From NCBI GenBank assembly GCA_009667805.1, contig CM019063.1, positions 193,916,954-193,980,953 on the forward strand: a stretch of DNA of 64,000 nt, read 5' to 3'. Of this stretch, positions 28,301 to 42,536 are shown one piece after another. The notes under the pieces were generated by a model. The model had not been told where the DNA came from and made no database searches. It saw only the letters and a program-made list of their open reading frames with translations. The stretch comes from Leptobrachium leishanense. Its lineage: Eukaryota; Chordata; Amphibia; Anura; Megophryidae. How positions within the stretch are numbered: position 1 is the first letter of the stretch; every line of letters begins with the position of its first letter. A program made the translations under genes and the position numbers.

Positions 28301-31300
28301 AGTTGAAGAAAACCCGTATTAGAAATTCCAAAACTAATGACACTTAAGTGATTCGAGATGTAATTACCTGTAGAGCAAAAAATGTAATTTATGTGCTAAC
28401 TTTCCCTTGTGGCCAACATTATGTGGGACGCACTACAAGACCTCTGTGTAGGGAATATAGAAAACGGGATGGAATGCCAGACGTTACCTTCACATGTTAA
28501 AAGAGAGCACAATTGTTTCCCTATGGCAGGGGTCAGCAACCTTGGCTCCCTGATGTATTGGGAACTATATTTTCCATGTGGCTCAGTCTAATGGGTCACT
28601 GAGCAACATGGGAGATGTAGTTCCCAAAACATCAGAGAGCCAAGGTTGCTGACCCCTGCCCTATGGGATGACTTTCAATGCCCTTCAAAAAGTAAAGCGA
28701 TTTGGAGGGGAGATGATTTTCAGAAAAAAATAGGAGATGCAATGGATTTTCGGATTGGGTACATTAATACCGTGTGGTCTAAACAAGGACTTTGAGATTT
28801 GTACGTTCCTATAAACAATTCCCCGATATCTGCCGCTTCCTTTTGTAAAACAAACCTGTTAGTATATGTCACGGGATGGCCCAGCACCCTCAGCCAGGGG
28901 CGGCGCAGTGACAGTGGTGACATGGACACTTGGGTGTGGTGGCACGCACCCCGTTTTACCAGTATTTTTAGTTAGATGTGATTATTGTGTGGTGTAATAA
29001 AGTGTTCCCCGTTGGTTATGGTGTAATGTATTTTTCCCTTTGTTTGCCTTGCTCGCCGCCATTTTCCGATTATTGTGGCGCAGTTGGAATTTCGATTCGG
29101 AAAATGGCCGATCCGAACCATCCGGTTCGGATCGCAAAATGGCCGATTCGGACCATCCGGTCCGAATTGGCGACTCCCTGAAGGATGGTGGCCAATGGGT
29201 CCCGGGAGGGCGGGCAAGGAGTCCCATTGTATTCTAATTATATTGAGAAGTAATAAAAGTCTGTAATGTAAACAATAAAGGCAGTTCCTGCAGTACATTC
29301 AGCTGTGTCTGGTGTGGCTTGATTCTCCGCCGTATTTCGGATCTGAGTGTCCCCCGCGGCCTCAGAATACGGTGCCCATCCGATCCGAATCGAGCGCGCT
29401 GACCCTGCATCGAGCATCAGGGCAGCGGCGCTACATCCGAAGATTCGATCGGGGAAATTCAGAGATCCGAACCGAAGGGCGCGGCCGCGTACCGCGCTTC
29501 GGTATTGCGAGGGATTGCGGTGCGATCCGAATCCCTCGCCCATCCCGGCAGATCCGAAGATTCCTTCAGTCCTGGTCCGATCCGAAAAGTCGTTCACCGA
29601 GATCCGAAAAGTTACCCGCACCGCGATCGGAAACGTTTCCCGCAAGATCCGAAACGTTTCCCACATCGAACCGAAGATTCCTCCGCGGCTGGCAGATCCG
29701 ATCTCCACGGACGTCCCACACTCGCAAGGTCAGTGAACCAGCTGCTCGGGACGCTGAGTGCCGTATGGCTCAGTGGTCGGGCTGGTTCTAGGCAGGGGTC
29801 CCCTCCACCGCCCGCTAACCCTTCTCCAGGGTCACGCCAGGCCGCACGAGACGCCGAGTGCGCGTCACTCGGTAGTCGGGCCAGCGGTAAGCGAAGGGGT
29901 CACGCAGATTGAGCACACCCGCAGGCGGAACAACATCCCATTCCGTCATACTGGTGGCAGCGGTGGGATCGCTCTCTGCAGACCCCTAGGAGACCTACGC
30001 CATGGCGGTGTACAACCCCTACAACCGGGACACCCTGCGTGGGATGTTGGAGAACCGGGAGGAACGCCGGGTAACAAGAAACGGAAGACGCTGATCAAGG
30101 AGCTGACCAGGATGGATCAGGACGAGGCGACGACGCCCGTCCCCAGCCCTGTCTACGCAGAGGTGGAGGAAGGCGCTGATCTCAGAGAGGTGCGGCGCCG
30201 GGTCGCACTGCTTGGAGATGCCCGACGACAGAGGACCGATGTGAGGTGATTCGGAAGTTCTACCGGGAAGTTGAGCTGGAGAAGGAACGCCAGCACCAGC
30301 TGCGGTTGGCAGAGCTCCGCGGAGCAGAAACTGAGTACAATGACCCCGAACCCTACCCCGTGGAACCCTGGGTCGAGACTCACAGCTCGTCTGGAGCTTC
30401 ACCCTGGGAATCCACAACCCCCAGTGACGACGCTTGCGGGACTCTCAGCTTGCCTGGAGCCTGTACTGAGGACATCACTCATCCAGCGACCCTCGGATGG
30501 AGACTCACAGCCCGCCTGGAGCTGCATCTGAGGACGCCACCTTCCCCACTGAGGAGCGGTGCTCCTGCGCTGGCACATACGCCGACGTGAAGGTCGTGCT
30601 GGCCAGAGAGCTGCAGGAGGGCCTGGAGCAGGACCAGGGGTCCACAGAGGAGCTGTGGTACGAGGCCCTGGACCATGAGCGGGACTGCCATGACGTGGAC
30701 ATTCCCTCCGACGCCGACGTCTACCGGGAGCAGTACGCTGTGCGAGCAGCGTTCCTGCAGGGCCGGGCCCCAGAAGGGTGGGAGGACGAGCTCTGGAGTT
30801 TGGTGCAGGAGGAGGTCGCACTGGACGCCGCGTACCGCGCGCTCCGGTGGCTAACTGCCGCTCCGGCAGTACGGCCGTTGGGAGGCAGTTCCGTTGCAGG
30901 GCCTCGCTACGGAGGCACCGGACTGCTCTACGAGGGCATGGCCGCCGACCCCGATTTTGGAGAAGAGACCGAGGAACGGATGGAGGACATCCTGGAGCGA
31001 CGGGAACTGGAGATCCCGTCAGACAGCAGGGACTCAGTGTTTGAGGAGCTGGAGTCCCTGGCTGAGCGAGAGTGGGAGCTCGAGGTGGCTTATCGGAGAC
31101 TGTTGGACGGCGTTCCGCAGTCGAGCCTGAGCTCCCCGTGGTGGGACGGGTCGGCGGAGGAAGTCGACAGTCCCCAGGTTTGGGACCTATGGGAAGCCGA
31201 GGCGGACTCATGGGTGCCCGTGGGGGGGTCGTCTGAGGAAGTTACCCCCCTCACCCCGCAAGAGGACAGGGTGGCCGAGGCCACGGGTCCAGCGGGGGAG

Positions 31301-34300
31301 GAGACGGATGGTTCCCCCGGGATGGGTTGTGCGCAACCGTCAATTGCCCCGGGGGGTGAAGTGACCATCCTTCCCCAAGGAGATCTCCAACCAGCGGAAG
31401 AGCTGGCTACGGGGCAGAGTGCTGCTGGCCTCTGCCCATTGCCCGAAGTCTGCCAGGAGGGGCAGACAGATGGTCCCCCGGGATGGGTTGTGCGCAACCT
31501 TGGTTGTCCCGGGGGGTGAAGCAACCATCCTTCCCCAAGGAGATCTCCAACCAGCGGAAGAGCTGGCTACGGGGCAGAGTGCTGCTGGCCTCTGCCCATT
31601 GCCCAAAGTCTGCCAGGAGGGGCAGACAGATGGTTCCCCCGGGATGGGTTGTGCGCAACCCTTGGTTGTCCCGGGGGGTGAAGCAACCATCCTTCGCCAG
31701 GGAGATCTCTCACCAGCGGAAGAGCTGGCTACGGGGCAGAGCGCCGCTGGCCTCTGCCCACTACTCAAAGTCTGCCCGGAGGAGCAGACGGATGGTCCCC
31801 CGGGACGGGTTGCGCGCAACCATTGATCGCCTCGGGGGGTGAAGAAACCATCCTCCCGCAGGGAGATCCTCGCCCAGCTGATGAGCTGGCTACGGGGCAG
31901 CGCCGCTGGCCTCTGCCCATCCCTCTCAGTTTGCCTCGAGGGGCAGCGCGAGGATGACCCTGTACGACTGCCGCGGCAGCGGTTCAGTCCCCTCGTCGGC
32001 GGCCAGGGAGAGCAGCCGGGTTTGACCTCGTTTGTCCTCCCGGTTGCCGTTTCCGTACCCGGTCAACTAGCAGAAGAGCTGACGCCAGGGCAGAGAGTCG
32101 CTGGCCTCTGCCCGTTCCGCCCAATTCGCCCCGAGGGGCAGAGCGTGGATGACCCTGGGCGACTGCTGTTGCATTCTGTGATTCTCCCTTCCAGCTGGCT
32201 GGAGGAGCAGCCAGGTCTGGCTCTTGTGGTTCCTTCAGTTGCCGTGTCCGTACCTGGCCCTCCAGTGGAGAGCTGGCAACGGGGCAGAGCGCCGCTGGCC
32301 TCTGCCCATTTTTGCAACCTTTGGGCTCGGGAGCCTTACCCCGCCACGGTCCTGTCCCACGGCTGACCTGGGCACCTGGGGCGTGTGCAGTTAGCACCCG
32401 GGTTCCCCAGGTGAGTGACAATCCTGGGGGGGCACCGGAGGCCCTCCGGCCCAGAGGCATGTCTTCTCGCCCAGCCGGGACACCCTCAGGACATGGGGTC
32501 CCGACCAGGCTGGCACGGCCGCAAGGCCAAATGGAGAGGCCTGGTGACCCGGCCTCCCCAGACTGACTATGGGCCTGGGAGCACCGACTTCCCCGGTATG
32601 ACCCGGTGGGGTCAGACCAGGTGCGTCGAACTGGGGGAGGGGGAGGAGTGTCACGGGATGGCCCAGCACCCTCAGCCAGGGGCGGCGCAGTGACAGTGGT
32701 GACATGGACACTTGGGTGTGGTGGCACGCACCCCGTTTTACCAGTATTTTTAGTTAGATGTGATTATTGTGTGGTGTAATAAAGTGTTCCCCGTTGGTTA
32801 TGGTGTAATGTATTTTTCCCTTTGTTTGCCTTGCTCGCCGCCATTTTCCGATTCTTGTGGCGCAGTTGGAATTTCGATTCGGAAAATGGCCGATCCGAAC
32901 CATCCGGTTCGGATCGCAAAATGGCCGATTCGGACCATCCGGTCCGAATTGGCGACTCCCTGAAGGATGGTGGCCAATGGGTCCCGGGAGGGCGGGCAAG
33001 GAGTCCCATTGTATTCTAATTATATTGAGAAGTAATAAAAGTCTGTAATGTAAACAATAAAGCAGTTCCTGCAGTACATTCAGCTGTGTCTGGTGTGGCT
33101 TGATTCTCCGCCGTATTTCGGATCTGAGTGTCCCCCGCGGCCTCAGAATACGGTGCCCATCCGATCCGAATCGAGCGCGCTGACCCTGCATCGAGCATCA
33201 GGGCAGCGGCGCTACATCGAAGATTCGATCGGGGAAATTCAGAGATCCGAACCGAAGGGCGCGGCCGCGTACCGCGCTTCGGTATTGCGAGGGATTGCGG
33301 TGCGATCCGAATCCCTCGCCCATCCCGGCAGATCCGAAGATTCCTTCAGTCCTGGTCCGATCCGAAAAGTCGTTCACCGAGATCCGAAAAGTTACCCGCA
33401 CCGCGATCGGAAACGTTTCCCGCAAGATCCGAAACGTTTCCCACATCGAACCGAAGATTCCTCCGCGGCTGGCAGATCCGATCTCCACGGACGTCCCACA
33501 CTCGCAAGGTCAGTGAACCAGCTGCTCGGGACGCTGAGTGCCGTATGGCTCAGTGGTCGGGCTGGTTCTAGGCAGGGGTCCCCTCCACCGCCCGCTAACC
33601 CTTCTCCAGGGTCACGCCAGGCCGCACGAGACGCCGAGTGCGCGTCACTCGGTAGTCGGGCCAGCGGTAAGCGAAGGGGTCACGCAGATTGAGCACACCC
33701 GCAGGCGGAACAACATCCCATTCCGTCATAGTATATAATCCTATTCTACAAACATAATGAATAGGAAAGGGAGGTTAATTCTAAAGGTGCAAAATGGCCA
33801 TAACTCGACTGGTTGATGCGGAAGAAAATTGTGGAATTTATTTATTTTGAGGTACCAAAATGAATATACTTCCTACTTTCTTAGGTTTAAAAGAGTCCAG
33901 AAAGTTTAGAACTGTATATTTGAATGGTAAGATATATGTGGGTTTGAAGGGAATTGATTTGGTTTTCATATGAACTCTTTCATATTGAGACTTTTAGGTA
34001 AGACTGACGGCTGTATGGATCATAAAGTAAAAGGACACAATGACAGGTGTACCAAAAAGATATAATAAAAATAGTATGCGGAGATTAAGCGCGGCAAGGA
34101 TATATCGCGCAAACTTGAAGATCAACGTATACGCAAAGGTGATTGGAATAGGTGGCAGCTCTGAGGCGTATATAACACGGGACAAGGATCAACGTCATCA
34201 GAAGGAAGGACTGAGGAAGCAGGAAGGACTCCTGGGTGAAACGCGTCTCGGCGCTGACAAAAGGACTCTGTGACATTATTCTTTCTTTTGCATGTTTTAC

Positions 34301-37265
34301 TTGTAATTTAATGGAAAAATACTTCTTTACTGAGCAACGCCACCACATTCATTATTGTGTTTGGGCCTTGGTGAGGTTGGGCCGACCACAGCAACCTCTG
34401 GACGTGATATATAGAGCGTGGTACGGCTCTAGATCATGTGAGTTTGGGTGATATAATATACTTCTTTGGTATACAAGAGATCTGCACAATCTCTTCCCCC
34501 TATTTTTTTTCTCCCGTGCATTGAAGGAAAACGTGGGTGAAGGCAGAAGGTTGGCCTGAAAATACAACCCCCAAAGCCCTATAACAGCCATGGCTGGCTC
34601 AAAGTCATGTGAGTGGGACCATTGATGAACCTTTTGAAGGTCCATATTTGATGTACAAATTGCACTATGATTGTATCTGGTTTTCGATTTATCCTCCACA
34701 TATCAATTGGAATGATTTATTGGGAATGGACCAATTGAGTTTATCCAGAGATGAGTAACTTTACAATATACCACTAAGTGGGTGTATAGGGAAAATAAGG
34801 GAGCGCCGCACCAAGTATATGCATGTTGTACTTAATGTACAAGGTGTTACCATAGGTTACATAAGCAGACCAGTTATTGTTAATGCTGACACTATATTGA
34901 AAGCAAGTTACATTTTGGGTTTCTTTTAATTTGGATTGTAAAAGTTTTATTCAAGTGTTTAAAGTAAACCTTAATACAGTGATGGTGAACCTTGACGCCC
35001 CAGATGCTTTGAAATTACATTTTACCCGAACCTTACTCGGCCTTTAAACTATTAGAGCATCATGAGACCTGTAGTTTAAAAACATCTGGGGTTCCAAGGT
35101 TCACCATCACTGCCTTATTATTTCCAGTTTGGTAAAATAAGAATGGTAACAATTGAAATATACTTTTCGGCGTAATAAGGAGTTTCTCTTTCTTCCTCAC
35201 CCTTCAGTGACCCAGACCTAAATTCTATGATCCTTATCTTCCTTGCTCATAGTAGGAAGGAGGAAAAAATCTGCTGTGGTGTTGGTTAAGGGAATCTGTT
35301 TAGATTACAGAGCAGTGGAGTCTCTTTCACTAGCGTAGTATGGGAGGTTCCCCACTTTATTTTTTGGGCAAAAAAATAAAATGAACAAATTTTAAAAGTA
35401 TTGATGTGTGTAATCTCAGGGCTAACTTTTTTTTTTCCTGGCTTGCAGTACGTAGCAGTAAAAAAAAAAAAAATTATATATTCTTTTTTCTCCCACCCCT
35501 CGATGACAGCAGCAACGTAGTAACAGCTGAGCATGTCAGATATGGACGATTTGGTCCTCTGTCCGTTGAGATTATTTTTTTTTGCACATGCTCTATTTGT
35601 CTTTTTAAGAGGGCCCTGCCTCTCAGCTTCCATAAGGCAAGATATATCCACTTCTTATGCATGATCCTGTAATTGGATTATGGCCATAGAGAGGCTTGCA
35701 TTACACAGGGGAAACAGGAAGAGGGAGTGAGAGATCACCCAGAGCGCAGCAGACACGATAAAGGGCATGAGGCGCAAGCAGTGATCTTGTTATCCAGAGC
35801 CGCATTCACTACCTCAGCCGCTGCTAGTACTAAGCTGCTTGCCATTGAACACCGTTCTGCCGCTCAGCACTGCTAACTTAGCTACTCGCAGCATCTCCTT
35901 GGGTCGCTGCAAGTGCTGAGTGTGGCGTAGTAAAGATGGCTGCCGCCTTGAAGCAAGTAACAAGTACGGCAATGTTAATTTTGAGGTTTTTGTTGACCAA
36001 AGCACAAAATATTTATTATTTACCCCTGCACATAGACATATATTACAGTTCAATTATATTTTGTTTCAGAAGTAAACATAACGTTTATTCAATATAAACT
36101 ATAATTTGTGGTGTGTGCATACAAAACGGAATTGTGCTGACTGCTTTTCTTTATCATATATATATACCTCAACTGTTATCCGAGTTCTATGAACAACAAT
36201 CTGAATCTTTCATTACGAAATCGTTGGCCATTTTACTTCGAAATTTGCATCCAAAGCGTTCAATAACACTGCTGCAGCAAACTGAATTGCTGCAGCGCAG
36301 CAATTCAGCAGCTGCTGAGGTATTGAACGGGGCTCCGTCCATGTACAGGGCTTAAGTGCTACTAGCAGGAAGTGGTGCAGGCTGAGAGTTATCACAGGCG
36401 GTGTTTAATGTCCAGACACAGATTGTCTGTGGTTTCCTGGGGGTTGTTTAAAGGGACACTCTACTCAAAAAATCACCCCCCGTTTTTTTATCCTAACCTA
36501 TCCCTTTTCCCTTAATAAATCTTTCGTTTTTTTTTTTTGGTAACTGTAGTACTTACCCTAAAATCCTCTTCTTTCCAGCGGCGTCTTTTTTTTATTTTTT
36601 TTTATACTCACCTCCCTCCTCTTCCGCTCCCGTCCTTCTTCATGCTTCTTGGCTTCTGGTTTACGTGAGAAGTGCGCATGCGCGCCTCTCACATAAGCCA
36701 GCCAATCGGCAGGCTTCCTCCCGGCTCCCTCTGAGGATTAGTGTTGCGCGCAAGAGGATGCGCGCAACACTAACCCTCAGAGGGAGCCGCCAGCTTCTGC
36801 GGTGAGTTGGAGACGTCATCGCGCTGAAAGCGCGATGACGTCTCCTACTCGGCAAAAGTCGGCAGAAGCGGGAAATATGATTCCCGCTCTGCTGACTGAC
36901 AGCTGGGAGGGCGGAGTAAAGTCCTCCGCCTCTCTCAGCTGTTTTCAGCCTTCCCTGACGAACAGCTGAGCGGAGGCAGGAGGAACAGGCAAGGGAATAC
37001 TCCGGGCATCATGACCACCTAAAATAGCGTAGGTGGTCCCCCGCACTCCAAGTGTAAATTCAGATAGGTGCTCCGGTGCTGGAATCAAGCCGATGCATAG
37101 GTAGAAATTCAAAAGAGAGAGACCGCATCACGGAGTCTAAGCAAAACGATTTAATAATGAATAAATTCTTTCTTCAACGTTTCAGTCCGGGACTGAAACG
37201 TTGAAGAAAGAATTTATTCATTATTAAATCGTTTTGCTTAGACTCCGTGATGCGGTCTCTCTCTT

Positions 37266-37310
<45 letters not shown>

Positions 37311-40300
37311 TTTGGTGCTTTATATTTGCTGTTACAATCCTTTTTGAATGTTTTTCCCTTTTACTGGCAGTCGTCTATTCTCTGAATTTCTTTTTATTCA
37401 GCTTAGCAGGAAGACTATCTGCCCAAACCTTTAATTATGCCTCTTGCTGGCTGAGGATGCTGTGAGTTAAATCTAACGAAAGGAGTGTCATATAATTTTG
37501 AAACCTAACCAGTGAGCCATTAAAGGAAATTCAAACACTGTTACAATGTATTTCAATAAAGTTGTATGTTACCACATACTGAAAGGATTTGTGATTTCTC
37601 TAGGTCACTGAAGTGTATATGGATACACATTTTTATATATTTTTGCCCCGCAAACACACCTTCAGAAACTTACTATAACTCATTCTGCCGCTTTGCATTA
37701 CAATGTAACTACATGACCCACAATTGTGACATGTTAAAAGAGCTAAACTGGCCATCGCTGGAGTCTAAACGCACCCTTCACCTTTCCAGCCTGGTGTTTA
37801 AGAGCGTTTCTGGGAAGCTGCCACTCTACCTGAATAGACTGCTTCCCCCAGCAGCTCCCTCATCCTATAACCTCTGATCCAGGACGAGCACCTTACTTGC
37901 AATACAACAATACATAAAGACAGTGGCTCGGTCCTTATTTTCCTACAGAGCACCACAATTATGGAATAACCTCCCAGACACCATCAAATCTTCCCCCAGT
38001 CTTAAGTCACTCAAGCTCCTTACTAACATACCTCAATACAGAATGCACCTGTAAACATGTAACCCAGTGACTATATTTCCTACATATTTATTTTCTGTTA
38101 ATCTGTATATTTGTGTTGTTTTTTTAATATCTTGCATTGTATTACTTTTTATTTCTGTAACACTTCAATGTTCTTGAACCCAGGACATACTTGAAAACGA
38201 GAGAAATCTCAATGTATCCTTCCTGGTAAAATCCTTTATAAATAAATAAATAATATTCTTAAAGGTGGGGGAAGGGTAAGACACTCCATTATTCACAGGG
38301 TAGCAATACCAGGGAGGCGGTTGTGCCAGCAGGAAATTGATGGACGGGACACCAGGGCAGGCAAAAAAAGAGGAGGGGGGAGGTGGTGAATCGCCCAAGA
38401 ACCCCGTAGGGGACTGGAGGCCGCGGAAGAGTCCACAGGGCCAGGAGAGCTGGGGCCAGAGGAGACTGTCAGAGCCATGGTAGCCGCTCCAATGGCTCAC
38501 CCAGCTCAACCCAATGACCTGCACACAAAAAAAAAAGGTTGGGGGCCAAAGTCCCAGGCCACCACAGAAGGGCAAAATCCCCGTAGAATAACCAAAGAGT
38601 GTCCAACACTGGGGCCCACGAGGTCGAATTGAGTCAGTCAGCCGGCCATTTAAATCAAAAACAACTAGTCATCAAAAGAGTCAGCAGAGAAACGAATATA
38701 ACATGGTGGGGGGGGGTAATATCAGCCCCATGCACACTTAAGTGTCCCAGTCAGTATCCCAGGGTACAGGGAGAAGCCGAGTTCCCTCCATGTTATAGGG
38801 GAGGCTCAGCAGGGGATGTGCTCGGTCCTCAAGGCGGTCATCACAGCAGGAGAAGGCTCCCCTCCACAGAGTATGGCAGACATCAGGTACACCGCAGCAG
38901 CGACATCAGATCCGTCCCCATACCCCTGCAAGGTTAGGGTCAGCCTATAGCCACCAGGCCTCCCAAGTGCTTCAGGGGGAGCAGGTGGGAGCAAACAGCC
39001 ACCATCGCAGCATGCAAGATCTCCGAGGGATCAGGGGTTACAGTTAGCGCCTGTCCGGTCGATGAAAGATCAGCTGTCTTTGGACCATCAGGATCCCATC
39101 CATCCTCAGCTGGGTCACTGCAGGGCCTCGCCTCTACCATGTGTTCATCATCCATCTTTGAAGCAGGGATCACCACGCCGCCCCAACCGGCTTTGTCGGG
39201 CACGAATCCACGCAGCCCTGAATTCCCACAGCAGTTCAGCCAATATCCCTAGTGAGGGGCAGGGAGTCCGGGTCAGCCATCAGGGGAGAGAGCGGAAGCC
39301 CGGAGGAGGCGACACGAGGCAGGTAGCAGTCCTGAGGATAGTAGCCGGCTTCAAAGGTGGCCGATAAAGTAGGCCGTATCTCAGGCCTGAAAACCAGGAC
39401 CGGCATTAACAGTGGGGAGGGATGTAGTTAGGTAGCGCAATGCCCGCGCCCCAACTCCTGGGCACTAAAGCAACCAATGGGAGGTGTCAAGATAGATGGA
39501 GGGACGCAATAAATCCAAAGAAATGACAAGTCCGCAGGCGAGCACAGCAACATGTGTCCGCTCCTGTCTGCAGTCGGCTCCGCCCCCATGGATACACATG
39601 CATGTCATGCAGGTGAAATTAAGTTACCAAAGTTAATTACTAAATGGTTTTGTTAAAAAATATTGGTGATGCAGCGATATCAATACTAGTATCGGTGCCG
39701 ATACTGAGCATTAGGACAAATGCGCCGACACCACTCCCCATACCAGAACTGCCAGTCTAAGGGGAGGGTTTTTTCTGTTTGGCAAAATCTCCCTCTGGCT
39801 GCCAGTGCCACGAGGGAGCATAGACCCGGCCTCCCGGCCAATCACGAATCTTGGAGGCAGATCATGATCTGCCTCCCGGCTTTCTGATTGGCCAGGAAGT
39901 GAATCCCTTGGTTCCTCGTGGCATTACCAGCATCCTGACGAATCAAAGACTGTGTTTGGTCATGGCTTGCTGGCCGGCTTTCTGATTGGTCAGGGTGTCA
40001 GTATGGCTTAAAGCACCGGTATCGGTACTCGCTATCAATGTTATAACTTTTACTGATCGGGGAAGAGCGGGGTCTTTTCCTGCAGTTTTCTTTAGATGTC
40101 ATGAGGCTTTATGCCATACTATTATCTGACCAATATTTTCTCTGCCCATCCTCCATGTCTATTAATCGCTCTCCTCCATTTCCTCCATTTTTAAAGTGAG
40201 ATTTCAGGAAAATTTTATTTCCTTTGCAGTCATTCTCCTATAACACCCATTATATTTCTCTTGACATTATTTCTCTAGTTGATGGAGTAAATAAGCATAA

Positions 40301-42505
40301 AATGTTGTGACCTAACACGTAAAATTCCGTTTTAGGGTCAAAATTGCACAGATGCCCACATCTCTAAGCCAAGTAAGCTTTGTAAATGATTGCAATTAAT
40401 TAACCAGCAAAGTATTTTACAAATCTAAAATTATAGCAAAGTGTTGCTGTCTCCCACTCAGCAGCCGACAGCTGTGATGCTTGAGCCTGCGGGGCTGCAT
40501 AGCCAGGCGGCTGAGGTCTCTCCCAGAGGTGTAACTAGAAACCTCAGGGCCCAGGTGCGGGAATCCAGGATGGACCCCCACCCCGGGCAAAAACATGTCG
40601 CCCCCTCCTCCCATCACCATGCACTGGACCCCTCCAAGTCAAATGTTGGAGCGCTGATTAGATTAATTTTTTTCCCCATGCCACTATGACTTCAGTCCAT
40701 TCCAATTTTAATGTAATGTGCACTATCTATGTCATGCCCCATGATTTATTGTATATTTTTCTGTTTTGTGTTGAATCTGCCTTTGCTGCTTACATGCTAT
40801 TGATTTCATAGCTATTTTGTCCCTGCTGGGTTGCCTTAGCTTGCTGTATCCAGCTAGTTTACACCCCTTTGATCAGTGTCTTGTTCTAAGGGACTTCCTG
40901 GTTACATAGAAGCCATTCTGTGCTTACTGATGGAGAAAACTAATGTCTTTTTACCTGCATTGCTGTACACTATTACAAGATTGTCAGTCTGATCATTAAA
41001 TTCTTCAACTGGATTCATCTTTCTACGTGTCAGTTTTGCTGAGTTGAAGCTATCTGCCGAACCTCATCGTGTAAGTACTGATCAAATACAGAAATAGCTA
41101 GTCTAAAGCATCCACGCCTCACAGCTTTGCTTAGGGAAGCAGAATAATGTATATCTCGCAGAGCTCCACAGCAATAAAGCTCACAGTAATGTGCGATGTG
41201 TATGCGCCTATCACAGAGCTCCACAGCAATAAAGCTCACAGTAATGTGTGGTGTGTATGCGCGTATCACAGAGCTCCAAAGTAAAACTCACAAAGAAGTA
41301 TAAAATTAAAATATTATTAAAATAATTTAAATACAATTAAGATGAATATAAAAATTATATTAACATTATATATGTAGCGCTGTGTTAAATCTTGCTGCTG
41401 GCAGTACCTATTTTTGGCCACAAGATGGAGACAATCGCGATTAGAGACACTGGACATTGGGACTACATTTCCCGGCGTGCTTTGCAAAGACACAGGAAGT
41501 GGGTGGGACACAGGACGCTTACTTCCCGAACCTCGTGGAGAACGCGCCAGAGCGCGCGAGGGAACGAGAGAGAGCAGACGCAGTGCAAGACATCGCAGGA
41601 GGGCCTAGGCCAGAGCGCGAGTGAGACCTGTCAGTTCCTTTTATCGGGTCATTCAGCCTAAAGAGAAGGAGACCTCCAAGTTCCAGAGATTGCTGCAGAT
41701 CAAAGACACCGAAGACCTCGAGTGAGGAGTTGCCGCGAGCTGATCGGATACGGAGAGCAGGCGGTGAGCGGGACAAGTCGTGGACAAGCAACAGAGAGTC
41801 AGACAACGGATCCGGCCGCTAGTATCCCCAGTCAAAATCGAGCGGAGAGACGTCCTGGGTCAGCGGAGCCTAAAGCAACCGGTGGATGGGTGAGAGGCCT
41901 CCAAGGCCGTATGTAATTAAGGAACACACTGCTGTTTTCTCTTTAAAGTCCACAGGGCCCCAACTTGACTAGTCGAAGACATTCCTTAAGTAAATTCACT
42001 GGCCAGTTGAACAGTACCCGGGTACCACACACACATACACACCTTTTACACTCCGGGACTTAAACCTGTGCAGGACTCATTCTGTTACGAATCGGAACGG
42101 GAGTAAAGATACGTTCTGAATATATATTTTTCTCTTTTCCGCTGCGCGTTTATCGTAATACGAAGAGATTGTATTTTTGGGGTTCGCTACATGTCCTTGT
42201 TTTTTCCGAACTATCGGGTATTGCATTCCTTTTTTCTGTTCGGTTGCGAATATTTTATTCTTCCGAAATACGAAGCCTCGTGTTTCGTTTCTTTTCCGCT
42301 ACGCGCTTTTACCGCGATACGAAAGTACTGTGATAATATCTGTGAATACCGTGTCTCAACGTCTGCTTACTATTCTAGTAAACTATTTAAATTATAAAAC
42401 TCACAACGGTGTTGGAGTATATTTATTCCCTAGTGCGGGGAGACTGACCCGTGGTTCATTTTCAGCGGCTCCTCCGGGACTGAGCGCTACATATATATAT
42501 TTTAA

Positions 42506-42536
<31 letters not shown>

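Larger units (their letters stand above)
28867..33728 (+). mobile_element. LTR retrotransposon, non-autonomous, recent
   Basis: Two direct LTRs (28867-29948 and 32649-33728) start TGTCACGG and end CCGTCA, flanked by tagtata (at least 5 bp of it a true duplication). The LTRs differ by about one substitution and two 1-base gaps that I can see, so insertion was recent. A purine tract sits just before the 3' LTR. The 2.7 kb interior has acidic open frames and tandem repeats but no protease, reverse transcriptase or integrase motif, so an autonomous partner must supply these. Confidence 0.93.

Noticed and set aside
31090..31819. Minus-strand frames across the LTR element repeat
   Set aside because: Antisense shadows of the 160-162 bp tandem repeat; the element's orientation is plus from its polypurine tract.
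31307..32310. CRISPR-like array because of regular repeats
   Set aside because: Units are contiguous 160-bp tandem copies without unique spacers, in a eukaryotic retroelement.
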